Assembly: GCA_021018995.1 (NCBI GenBank) | Contig: CM037585.1 | Coordinates: 124,772,831 to 124,836,830 of the forward strand | DNA from: Chloranthus sessilifolius | Lineage: Eukaryota > Streptophyta > Magnoliopsida > Chloranthales > Chloranthaceae | DNA length: 64,000 nt | Reading direction: 5' to 3' | In this document: positions 34,612 through 45,033 of the stretch, one piece after another | Layout: every line of letters starts with the position of its first letter | How positions within the stretch are numbered: the first letter of the stretch is position 1 | Position numbers and translations under genes: made by a program | The notes under the pieces: model-generated | What the model saw: the letters and a program-made list of their open reading frames with translations, nothing else | Told to the model about the DNA's origin: nothing | The model's database searches: none

Positions 34612-36035
34612 ATGACCGACGTAGATCCACCCCTACCCCCACCCCCACCCCCTAACGTTAAGAAAGGGCGAGGGAAAGCAGTACTTGGTTTTAAAAATAA
34701 AATGAAAGGAGGAGAGAAAATTCTTGTGCTATTGTATAAGGGGCATGTCGTAGGGGATGATCAAAGTAAGATGTCCTCGATGATTGGGCAAATAGCGAAG
34801 GATTGCATTAGATTTCCTGTAAATGTTCCAAACTTTACAGATATTCCTAAGGAGAGCTTCAAAAGTGCTTATGAGGAGTTGATGGTAACAAATGACATAG
34901 TTATATTAAATAATTAAATTCTTTATTTTCTATTTCATATTCACATTGATTGATAATCAATTTTGTTGATTAAATGTAGGAAGTTTTTGACATGCCTTCC
35001 TATGATGACATTTATCGATGGCTGCACTATACCTTGCTTCAGAGATGGAAGGCTAATCGATATCATATAAAAAAAAGGCACTTCGACCCCTACACAACTA
35101 CGGGAGAACGATTTGCCCATTGCCCTGATAATGTGGATAACGACCGGGAAGTCGATTGTCCGATCGGGAGTGTGAGGAGTTTAAGGTAAATTTCTAACTC
35201 ATTGCTTATTTTTAAAAATTCTTTTTATTAATATAACATATTATAATTTTGTATGATATAGGAAATTAGTGAGCGTAATAAAAGAAATCGCGCAAAGCTA
35301 GCCGTACCGAGTACAACCAGAAACATTACTCATATAAATAAATTTTACAAGGTATTAACATGTAAATATAAATTATAATTTGTCAATAAACTTCTAGTTT
35401 TTATAGTTTACACATTAAACTCAAGTATTTTTATAGTTAAAGCGGTAGAGGGAAATCACCTCAAGGATGCGGAATCGGAAGTTGAATCACACAAAAAGAT
35501 GGTAAACCTGAACGCAGCAAAGCAGAGATAATGGTAAGATAATTTTTTAATTTCTAAGATTTTTTTTAAAATAATAATTAAATATTTAATTTATATGAAA
35601 AAATTTCAGCAAAAGATAGATGAACGACTTGAGGAGGGCTCACAAGAGTCCACTGAACGAGATGATGTATTATCTCAGGTATTGGGATCAGACACGTGGT
35701 CGTCGTCGGCTTTGGGGGGCAAAGGACCCCAAAGAAGCATTTTCGGACCGTCGTTTAGGGGAGGGGGGCAGGAGGTCTGCCAATTGAAAGAAGAAGTGAG
35801 CACCTTGAGAGAAGAGCTTGAAGCAATGAAGTGGTTGATAACTCGATTGATCGGAACAATGGTAAACATTACTTTAAAACTTCTATACAAATTTTTCTCT
35901 TGTAGTTTTCTATAATTTGTCATGCTAACAAACATTCATTTTCTTTCTCAGAGCCCCTCCACCGCCTCAACAATAGGCTCTCCTCCACAACACTTTGAAT
36001 GGGTACACATTTTGGATGGGTATGTTATTTATTGA
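34612..36035 (+). pseudogene. TNP1-type second CACTA gene (Transposase_24-like), probably broken
   Basis: The accessory DNA-binding protein gene of CACTA elements. Likely exons: 34612-34884 (acceptor 'gtgtcag', ATGACCGACGTAGATCC, a proline run, 'KGRGKAVLGFKNK', then a region like the family's N-terminal domain), 34980-35185 ('EVFDMPSYDDIYRWLHY'), 35262-35351 ('EISERNKRNRAKLAVPST', very typical), 35437-35533, 35610-35863 ('QKIDERLEEG', then a coiled-coil 'VCQLKEEVSTLREELEAMKW') and 35951-36035. The family-like frame of exon 35437-35533 contains a TGA, and the join into 35262 needs a frame that is not open upstream. So the gene seems inactive. Exon borders are inferred from GT/AG and family pattern. 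Confidence 0.7.
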
Positions 36036-36273
36036 TGAAGTTATTGATTTTTAATCTTTAAAAGACTAATTTTGGGGAGCTTCAGAAGATAATTTTTGTT
36101 CATAACCTCTGAAATTATCTTGCTTCATATGTTTAGATTGTTCCTGCTGTTATCTTCTCCATATTCTAAGTTAATAATGTTGTGCTTTTTTTGCATATTG
36201 TTCACTGATTTGTTATTCTATTGGGTGATGGGGTGAACGACTATTGATTTGAGTAATTCATTTAGCTGTTTTA

Positions 36274-36449
36274 GGTTCTAAAAATGACCAAGTTGAAGAG
36301 GAGATTGGAGTAGGTGAAGTCAAGAGATCAAGCAAAGAGGATGATCGTGCTGATGTTCATGAAATGGTGATAACGTGGAAGAGTGAGGATGGTAATGGCA
36401 GTGTTGGTGTTGCTAATGGGAAACCTAGTAAGGAATGCTTAGCAGGTTT
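36274..36449 (+). other. exon-like open block of unknown origin in the CACTA element
   Basis: An open, acidic, hydrophilic reading ('GSKNDQVEEEIGVGEV', 'KRSSKEDDRADVHEMV') framed by an AG acceptor ('gctgttttag') and a donor-like 'gcaggtttg'. I do not recognise it. Its position beyond the TNP1 gene suggests it was captured with the other host fragments. Inferred. Confidence 0.35.
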
Positions 36450-36859
36450 GATCCAAACTGTTGGGCTTTTTTTTTTTTTTTTCCTTTTGTATTTTGAGTG
36501 TGTGTGAACAGAACAATTTAAGAGAAGAACTGGAGATGGACCATCAATTGCCCGCTGTTTTACTCATGGGAGGTGGTGAGGGAATGGATCTATGAAAGCA
36601 AGAATGAGATGAGAACAAATACAATGCTTTTGAGATATGTGTGATGTTAAAAGTGGTAGAGCACAAGAATGAGATGAGAACAAATATATTGCTTTGTTTC
36701 ATATTTGTTTTCTAAGCAGCCAATCAATGGGTATTTAGCTTTGCAAGTCCCTATTTTCTGTTATCAGCTTTTAAGGTCTGTATTTATTAATTAATAAATA
36801 GTCTAAAAAAAGAAAGTTTATACAAGGCAGTTGAAGATTCTCATTTTAAAAAAAGGAGG

Positions 36860-37147
36860 GACACAGATTGTTTGGTTTTTCCAGTAATAGCATTTGATTC
36901 TGAATCGGTCTTTGATTTGGTACTACGTGGTTCATGGGGTATCTTTTTAGATCGTGTTGAAGCTAAGATTGCATTGAAAAACTACCTACACTTTGTAATT
37001 GGCAGCCTAAAAGCACCACAAATTTTAGCTATACTTTTCAACAATCGCATCGGTCTACCACGCCTTTCTATGAATGCTACACTTATGACTAATGATATAA
37101 GTGATACAAATCCACCAAGAGTCTCATTGTTTGTACCGCTTGTCTAA
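36860..37147 (+). other. open block of unknown origin in the CACTA element
   Basis: About 95 codons open ('FDSESVFDLVLRGSWGIF', 'DRVEAKIALKNYLHFVIGSL') and better protein-like than its surroundings. No family recognised. It could be captured sequence or chance. Confidence 0.3.
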
Positions 37148-37345
37148 GACTAACTCATATGTCGTTGCTTGTGTGTTATGCGTGGGTCACCTCAACTTTT
37201 TATTTGTTTATTTACATATTTTTTAGCCTTTGTACTTCTATATAAACTCGGTTTCGAGTCAAGTATCTGCTTCTATGGTGTCGTTTTTTTAGGGACCGTG
37301 ATGAGTAACCACAGTTTTATTCTTGTCTTTGGCTTAGCGGCTCAC

Positions 37346-37866
37346 ATGTCGCTTTGGAGATCACAAAGTGAAAAGAAAACAGAGAAACCACTACAATGAG
37401 TTCTCTGTGGAAAACTTGCGCTAGTTGATCTTGCTGGCAGGTAGATAAATACCCTTATACAACTTCTCTTATTTCATCATTCCCTACCGATTATGTTTTA
37501 TTTCCACTAAGGAATACAAAAATAATATCATAACTCCTTAACTTCCATTGATCATGTAATAACTCATTTTCAAAGTGAGAGGGCTTCAAACAAAGAGTGG
37601 AGGTCACAAGCTTAGAGATGGAGCCAATATTAATTCCTTACTTGCTTTGGCAAATCAGATCAATGCTCTTGGAAAACAATGTAAGAAGGGTCTTGCATAT
37701 GTTCCTTATCGCAATAGGTATCCATTGATTATTGTAGCGTCAAATCTATTGGGACAGATAGCTAATGCCAAGTTTTTTTTCAAAGTAGTCGAATTTAATC
37801 CTTAAAGATGGTCCGAGTGGTAATTCTCAAACAATCATGGTTGCAACAATCTCACCCGCAGACAAG
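37346..37866 (+). pseudogene. captured kinesin motor fragment (kinesin-8-like)
   Basis: Three exon-like pieces of a kinesin motor domain, the microtubule-binding ATPase. Piece 1 (37346-37440): 'KRKQRNHYN' and, in another frame, 'GKLALVDLAG', the switch-II segment, followed by GT. Piece 2 (about 37575-37718): '[12 protein letters not shown]', '[13 protein letters not shown]', '[11 protein letters not shown]', ending at GT. Piece 3 (about 37786-37866): '[20 protein letters not shown]' ending at GT. The order and GT/AG borders equal those of a real gene, so introns were captured too. Frame shifts and missing residues (for example the Ser-Glu-Arg after DLAG) show it does not make a motor. The '[11 protein letters not shown]' wording favours kinesin-8, but the subfamily is not certain. 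Confidence 0.75.
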
Positions 37867-38735
37867 GTAAAAAATACGTATATAACTATATATGTAAAGA
37901 TTAACATACACAAATTCTCCATTGAACAATGATATTGAACTCTCTATTTTTTAATCTATTTTTTTCTGAGGTAGATTGAATTTTGTTCCATCTGCATCAA
38001 CATGTATAAAACTAAAGATTTGGGGGTCCCCAAATGGCTCCATTGTAACATTATGATCATGCTTCATTGCTTGTTTTTTGGGGTGTCAAAATGCATTTTT
38101 AACTATTTCTGTCCACGTTCAGTGATTATCTGCTCAGTTTGTACTAGAAATGAAAACACTGCCTTATAGTCAGTTTTTGTCTGACATCAGATCATAACAT
38201 AACCTTAGTGGGGTTTTCATTTTAAACATCTTTTAGTGACAGATGAAGCCTTGTGTAGGGTCGCCTGATTACCGGATAGTTTCCTTTGTGGTGAACCCTA
38301 GGATAATCAGTGCAAAAATTGGGTGTTTCCAAATAGCTAGCATTCTCTCATAAATTTAGTTAGTTTATCCTGATATCAATTGCCTTGGGTCTTTGATGAA
38401 TTATTGATTTTTTTTTTCTTAACACACTTAATTGTTATTCTGTGTAATATTTTTTATATTTATTTTTATGTGAATGTATTTAGTTATTTCTTATGACTGA
38501 ACCTCTGTTTTTGAGCCTAATTTGAATGAATATGGAATGGTAATAGATTTAACTCCAAGTCCCAGTTCTTCGCTGACCACTGAGTACAAGAAGCGGGGCT
38601 CTTCCCCAATATTTAAGTTAGATATTAGTTTAATCACAAAGAACAGCACAGCACGTCCAGTAACACTTTTCCATCTTCCTCGCTTATCGATTTTGGAGCG
38701 ACCATGGTGCACCACCAACCTCAAAGAACCCCAAG

Positions 38736-39165
38736 CAAATGCGAGTTGTTTCTGTCATTGGAACCTTTGGATATCTCGCCCCGAATCGTAATGTATGGAA
38801 AGGTTGGCGAGAAGGTAGATGTGTACTCCTTTGGCATTGTCCTTTTGGAGCTTATCACCGAAAATGTGCCATCCAAACAAATCGCATCCGTGGTGAAAGC
38901 TTACTACTTTGGGTAAGAGCGACTACTGGAATTCATCGCAGCTTAAATTTCTTCACTACCCCCATCTCTCAAGAAGCTACATCTCTTCGTCGCAGGCAAG
39001 GCCTTTACTAAGCTACGAATCATGTGACCGATTGATAGACCCCTTGAACAATGCCTATGACAAAGGACGAGTTGCAAAGGATGATGGTTGCGACGCCCGC
39101 CTCATGCACTCATCACAAAGCGTGCCAACAATGGAGATGGTGCCTAACCTCCTCTTTTCGGACGA
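38736..39165 (+). pseudogene. captured receptor-like kinase fragment
   Basis: The C-terminal half of a plant receptor-like kinase domain, broken by frameshifts. 'MRVVSVIGTFGYLAP' (38739 on, the activation-loop end, GTFGYLAPE in active kinases) is followed in another frame by 'GKVGEKVDVYSFGIVLLELI' (38796-38860, subdomain IX). Then comes a shifted region with 'CDRLIDP' (about 39025) and a 'DELQRMMVAT' and 'PTMEMV' pair as in subdomain XI. The conserved Glu of the APE motif is lost at the frame change. It lies near the right end of the CACTA element, beside the kinesin fragment, so it is most likely captured host sequence. Not functional. Confidence 0.7.
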
Positions 39166-39718
39166 TAGGGGATACAGAGTGTTGCTTAGAACCACAAACA
39201 TTGATGGTGGAGCCCATTTCTACCCAGGAAACGGTGCATGTGCTCATAGATTGTAACGGTCAAATCAATAGGCCACCTCTTGATTGGACCATAAGTGCAA
39301 AATTTGCACATTAATGATCAATCCTCACCATCCGATCAATGGGGCCATTGCTGTATAGATTTTTCCCTAACTTTATTGACTGAATAAGTGTAGCCTAGCA
39401 ATTGGACGATTGGGATTATCCAACTGGAAAATTTATGCTAGGCCAATCCAAGAGCTAGCTCATTGATTGGATGGATTTGATCAATGAGAGAACATGCATC
39501 ATTTGTGAGTAGAGTTTGGCATACTACCGACTTTGGTGGTGATAAACACCACGATATTATTCACAATACAGCAATTTTCTTTGATGTTGTTATTCATAAT
39601 CCAAGAGCTCATTGATTGGCTGTTAAGTTTTCTAATTCTTCAAAAAAGTATATGTGAAGGTTATGATGATATGGTGATTACGATTCAACAAAGTGCATTA
39701 AAATTGTCGACGTAAATT

Positions 39719-39799
<81 letters not shown>

Positions 39800-39894
39800 A
39801 AAATTTTCATAAAAAAATCACTGCCAAAATTTTTTTATAAAAATACCACTGCCAAATATATTTTTTTTAAAAATATATTTAAAGAAAAAAAAAA
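39166..39894. other. CACTA right region, non-coding, with (AT)n
   Basis: Non-coding sequence with imperfect repeats of 'ttgattggatgg' and 'gatcaatg' words, and an (AT)n run at 39735-39797. No gene. Confidence 0.5.
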
Positions 39895-40206
39895 AGTTGG
39901 AGACGGCTAAAAGCTGTCTCCAATAATAGGAGGTCACTTATTGGAGACGGCTTAAAGCCGTCTCCAATAAGTATTGGAAATGGCTAGATGACTTATTAGA
40001 GACGTCTCTAATATATCTTTGGAGACGGCCATATGCCGTCTCCAATAACCTTGACTATTATGGACGGCTTTCATTTGGTCTCCAAAGACAATGGAGACGG
40101 GACTATTTGAGACTACATGGAAGCCGTCTCCAATACTATTGGAGACGACTTAGACACCTTTGGAGACGGCCAAAAGTCGTCTCTAATAAACACATTTTTT
40201 GTAGTG
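39895..40206 (+). repeat. CACTA right subterminal array and TIR
   Basis: Seven perfect copies of GGAGACGGC or its complement: 39899, 39943, 39957 (complement), 40021, 40035 (complement), 40123 (complement) and 40162, plus several one-base variants. Many are arranged as small hairpins (TTGGAGACGGC..GCCGTCTCCAA). They are followed by the terminal TTTTTTGTAGTG. Such arrays bind TNPA-like protein in known CACTA elements. Confidence 0.88.
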
Positions 40207-40209
40207 CTA

Positions 40210-40484
40210 GTAGCTAAGGATATAGCAATTTATCAATGGCATGTTTCATGGATACCAATTGTCCACTGTTAAGAGGTTCTCTAGGTTTTTGATGTGTAAA
40301 AATTTGTTTCTTTGAATCTAAAAGGCTTTGCACATAGCCCTTTGTCAGGGAACATCAATAGAAAGGGTGAGAATGAGTCTCCTTAAAAACTTCTGAGAGA
40401 GCAACTCACAAAGGTTTCATTGACAGTAGTAAACCACTTCATTCTCACAAAATCGACCATTTAACAGATTCAATGCTTTAAAAA
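40210..40484. other. intergenic, nothing recognised
   Basis: A short non-coding stretch between the CACTA right flank and a LINE 3' end. Confidence 0.4.
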
Positions 40485-40810
40485 CCGGCCATCGCTATCT
40501 TGTGGTCAATTTGGAAGGAGCGCAACCGACGTATTTTTCAGAACCTTTATCGGATTTTTGCTGCGTTAGTTGATGAGATCTTTGACCCTTGGGATCATTG
40601 TTTGGGGCTGCACCGGTGATATTGTTTTAGTTTCTTTTCTTCCCCTTCCTGTTATGGGAGTGGGTTTTTTTGTCTTTTTGGCTTTTACGCCTCTTGTTCT
40701 GTCTCTTCGTTTTTGAGCTTTTTGCTCCCCTTTGGTCTTTCTTGGTTGTAATTTTATTTATCAATAAAATTTAATCCTTACCGATCTAAAAAAAAATAAA
40801 AATAAAAAAT
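40485..40810 (+). mobile_element. LINE 3' end, about 0.3 kb
   Basis: It reads 'AIAILWSIWKERNRRIFQNL' (about 40490-40550), the usual C-terminal motif of plant L1 ORF2, then a T-rich 3' UTR, AATAAA (40762-40767), and an A-rich tail. Strongly 5'-truncated; a different subfamily from the LINE at 22-24 kb judging by its 3' UTR. Confidence 0.75.
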
Positions 40811-40844
40811 CCGACCAGAAGCCGAACTAGCGTGTGCAAAGGTT

Positions 40845-41056
40845 TGGTACTTAAAACTTAGTTATCTAAATGACCCCTCAACCATAAATATCCACCTTAA
40901 TACCAAAATATCCTTAAAGGGGGAAGAATCTAGAAAATGGTTGGACGGCCGGGCCATTAGGCCAGTAAAAATTAAAAAATATTTACTTTTTATATATTAT
41001 TATTATTTTCCTCAAAGTTTCTCCATTTTTTTGGGATTTTTACTGAAATTTTAATA

Positions 41057-41090
<34 letters not shown>

Positions 41091-41285
41091 TTTTCCAGAA
41101 AAAAATATATTTTTTATTGGCCTACTGGACCAGCCAACCAACCCGTTTTCTAAATTCTTCTCCCTATAAGGATAATTTTGGTATTTAGGTGGATATTTAT
41201 GATTGGGAGGCATTTAGATAACTAAGTTTTAAATACAAGGTTTTATTAGATATTTAAAAAAATGGGGAGGATTTAGAAAATCCCG
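40845..41285. repeat. foldback element, copy 2
   Basis: Arms of about 130 bp: 'acttaaaacttagttatcta', 'ccataaatatccacctt', 'taccaaaatatccttaaa' on the left are mirrored by 'ggataattttggtatttagg', 'tggatatttatgattggg', 'tttagataactaagtttta' on the right. The spacer has AT and T runs. Same family as 7890-8412. The far left end seems truncated. Confidence 0.65.
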
Positions 41286-43218
41286 AAGGAGAATACAAAT
41301 TTACATATGGTAGGGGGTATTTGCACCCAAGATTCGGTCTCTACAACTGATGGTTCTACCGTTAACATTGTTGACTTCATTGAATCGGATGACGGAGATC
41401 ATTTTAGGTCCCAATCTCTCACACAATGGATCTTGGGATCATGGCCGACCTATCAAACAATTAGATGTTGACTCTAAGCGGAACACATCCCTAAAAGTAA
41501 CTCGAGAACCCTTCTCATGGTACAACATGATCATGATCACTTCTGGAGATGCGGAGCTTCGACATGGATGCCAAGTAAGGGTTATCCTGTGATGCGAATG
41601 TCAGGGAGGTTTGGGTCACGACAGAGCCAACCTCTTTATGAGACGTGCCGACTTATCTTAGCTCATACCCGGCTCATTTGCGAGTGAGGCCGGGGGTTGA
41701 CCCAACAATTACTACATAAAAGAACTCAAATGATTGAGTCAAGCCGAGCTTAAACGAGCTAATTTTTAATCAAGGTTTTAGAACTAGCCCATACTCGGGC
41801 CTACTTATTAATTAGGCCAGACCGGGCCATTTATACATCAAGCCTACCGCTGGCAGCCCATACCCAGCCCATTGTGGGTTAAGCCTGGCCAATTGACGGC
41901 GGCATTTGGGTTAGCTCTTTCACGCCAAAGGATGGCTCTTTCCCTTTATTTGGGAGTTTTGTTTTAAGTTTTAAGTGATAAATTAAATTGCTAGAGCAGA
42001 TTTTATAAGAGCTATCCCAAACGCCTTGGTTATTAAATACTCATATACATAGTCGGTGGAATGCAGGTGAGATTTCCGACAGGAAACACAACAAATGCTT
42101 ATAAACAACATAATAAACAAATGCTCTTAAGGCCAAATATATATATGATTCTCTTCAATTAAGTCTATTTAAAGAGCCATGGTTTTGTGTCATTTGTGGC
42201 TCAAAATGTCATAAATGGCCTACCAATTTGAAAGGGTCAATGGAGCATGTGCATGACACATGACATGTATGTATGGTTATGATATAACATGCATACATAC
42301 ATACTTACATAGATTTGAGAGACAAATATACTCTCAAATGAGGGTGGATCCGCATTCATAGGATTCACGTATTCTGATGCAATAAAGAAGGTGTAATGGG
42401 TTGACCTTTACAACAGGTTGGGTGTGAGGGTGAATCTTTTTACACCAACCCTGTTTTTTAAAATTGTCACATGTCCACAAACAACAACCAACATTTTTTA
42501 AAGCCCACCTCTCACAACCAGGGTTGCAAGTTTTGTATCACCGAAAAATCGTGATCGAACCGATTGAATTGAGTCGATTTGTTTCGTTTTTGAGTGGCCA
42601 AAATCGGAAATCGGTTGGGTAGGGTAATCAAACCAACCTAGAACTGAAAAAAATGAAAAGAACTGAAAAGTTTATCCGATTCGAATTCTGAGAATTCAGT
42701 TAATCGAAAATGAAGCGATTTGTGATTAAGTTTAGTCTCACATCGAGTATTTATACCCTTGTCTCTCCTCTTATAAGATCCTGGGCCCTTTACTCATACT
42801 CAATTAGCTTTGAGATGGATAGTCAAATTTATCAATTTATTGTGGCTCAGCTTCAGCTTCAGGAGGAACGGAACCCAAAACCAAAAAAGTCTGTTTCAGT
42901 TCGATTCGGTTTACTGCACTTGCACCCCTACTCACAATTATGAGGAATTTTTTGTTTTTTTACTACAACCTACCTAATCGAGTGATCAACACCTTGTTTG
43001 TTTATAAACTGTTTTTTTTTTTGGTTTTGGTCTTCTCTCATGGATGACATCATCATAGTAGAGAGAGAGAGAGAATATTGGGCGTTCCAAAAAATAGTAA
43101 GCTGTCTTACCTAATCTATAACCATTTAAAAATGCATTGGAACTCATGCTTTATTTATTTATTCAACTTTTTTTCACAAGAACCTTAGATTGTTTGTAGT
43201 AATGATATCCCATGCATA
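41286..43218. other. intergenic, repeat debris, no gene
   Basis: It contains Mutator-type MITE words (41370-41560: 'cggatgacggagatcatttt', 'ggatcttgggatcatgg'), the AGCTCTT MITE-like unit at 41902-42023, and AT-rich sequence. The open frame at 42710-42943 has no domain. Confidence 0.4.
41902..42023. repeat. MITE-like repeat, compact copy
   Basis: A 122-bp unit with ends 'gcatttgggttagctctt' and 'aagagctatcccaaacgc'. The same family as 3424-3661. Confidence 0.45.
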
Positions 43219-43902
43219 AGGGCCTATTTGGTTTTAAGGGAAATAAAGAGAAATAAAGGAAAACTTATATATAACAAATAAATTATCGAGATTCCCGTCG
43301 TTTGAATGACATGATCGGCTTCGTGCGTTCAAGTCAGTTATGGTTTTGACATTTCTTCTGCTATCATATTTTCTTGAAGGTTCTTGATTCATAAGCGTTT
43401 CATTTTTCTTTCATCTCTTGTATATGAAATTGATTAATGTAATTTTTATTTTTTTCTCTTCATCTCTTTTATATTTAGTAAGAGATACCTTCTTATTCAT
43501 GTGGATGTATTTTTCATATTGATTTGCTTAGTAGATGTGTATTTTTCACTTTAGTCTTCAATGACCTTTTATATTTCATGTGGATGTCGTTTCCCGCATT
43601 TTTGTGGATCATTTTTATGATATTGCAGCTATTTTTTAAATTTGGATGATCTTTTGTGGTATTATGACTATTTTTTTTTTTAGGATATGTTATTTTCCTA
43701 CAATTTCCTGCATATGTATATCCAAACACAGGATTGGGTTAATCCTGCGTTTTTCTAGCTACTAATGTGGTTATCCAAACAACGAAAAAAAAAGGGAAAC
43801 AAAGGAATCCCATGATTTCATATAACTTAGGCATCCATGAGAAAATATAGGAATATTGTTTTACTTTCCCACGTTTCCTGTGTTTTTATCCAAACAGGCT
43901 CT
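43219..43902. repeat. hAT-like repeat with GGCCTRTTTGG ends
   Basis: The left end 'agggcctatttggttttaag' is mirrored by 'ttttatccaaacaggctct'. A second, partial unit begins right after at 43905 ('agggcctgtttggtttcaag') in direct orientation. Ends of this kind are common in plant hAT MITEs. No 8-bp duplication could be confirmed. Confidence 0.35.
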
Positions 43903-45024
43903 AAGGGCCTGTTTGGTTTCAAGGGAAACACGGGAAAATAAGGGAAAACTCATATTCGGCAAATGAATTGCCGAGATTCCTGTTGTTTGGATGACATCCA
44001 AAGGGTCAGAAATTATCTTCGCATTTTCTGTCAAAATCCGAGAACAAATGCCGAGGGGTTCCTTGATTTTCTATCTTCCGATCCTTCGAACTTCTCATCC
44101 GTACGACTCTTCTCACTTGTTTAGTAATACCACACAATTTTTTCATGGACGAAAACCATTGACTGATTTGAATCAGACGATGGAGATTATTATTTTTTTC
44201 AATCTTCCTCATGATAGATCTTAAGATCATGCGCCCCTATCAGACGATCTGATGTTGATTCTATATGACACACATCCCCAAAAATCAAATTCGAATATGA
44301 ATCTTGAAATAATATTCTGTCAAAAAAATTGCTTTTGATCTTGGTATTTGGAAATTTAATTATTTAATCCGTTTTGAACATCTGCTTGAATTCTGTCTTT
44401 TGAAATCATGTTTGTTCTGATAAGATATAGTTGAGATTGAGTTTCTTTTGCTGAGCTTAGACTGTTAGCTCACCCTGACTATATGTCACAAGTGTAGATA
44501 CCACTCAGGAACAGGGCTACGAGAGTAATCCGGATTACAATCCGGAGGAAGAGACGGATACTCTACCTGACGAGTTCTACCCATAGACGTGAGACGTTGA
44601 ACTCGGTATAGTTTTTGGTTTATTTTTAATTGGATACAGTTTGGATTTAAGGGCTTTGGGCTCGGTATATTGAGTATTTTGTAAGTAATGAGAGTTTGCA
44701 TGCTTGTATATACATTTTAGGGAATTACTATTGAGAACTATTATTTAGGTGATGGTCGGCCATCATCGGTGATTCTTTTTTGTTCCTTTTTGGTTATGCG
44801 TGTGTATAGAGATAGAATGTTCCTTTTGTTATATATATTGATATTTGTGTTAAATTTTACTTATATTGTAGATGTACCTAGCCGATGGCAAGCCGACTTT
44901 CCTGGTATTTCGGGTACAGGAAAGGTCACAAAAATCATGACACAAAATGTGCACAAGGATCTGCACACAACGGAAATAAAATCTTTTAAAAATAAATTTA
45001 AAGTTAATTACCGTTGAGAAATAA
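43903..45024. other. intergenic, MITE debris
   Basis: It starts with the partial GGCCTGTTTGG unit, then words of the Mutator-type MITEs (43990-44290: 'gacgatggagattattattt', 'cttaagatcatgcgcccc'). No gene recognised. Confidence 0.4.
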
Positions 45025-45033
45025 TAAGGAAAA

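Larger units (their letters stand above)
25489..40206 (+). mobile_element. CACTA (En/Spm) transposon, 14.7 kb, with captured host exons
   Basis: The termini are CACTACAAAAAA at 25489 and its inverse TTTTTTGTAGTG ending at 40206, flanked by the 3-bp duplication CTA (25486-25488 and 40207-40209). This is the signature of the CACTA superfamily. Both ends carry subterminal arrays of GGAGACGGC and its complement, the presumed transposase binding sites. Inside are a TATA box and leader near the left end, a decayed TNP2-type transposase (30376-33974) and a decayed TNP1-type second gene (34612-36035). Then come fragments resembling host genes: a kinesin motor (37346-37866) and a receptor-like kinase (38736-39165). 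The element is intact at its ends but appears non-autonomous because both transposase genes are broken. Confidence 0.92.

Noticed and set aside
42710..42943. 77-codon open frame
   Set aside because: No recognisable family; lies in AT-rich intergenic sequence.
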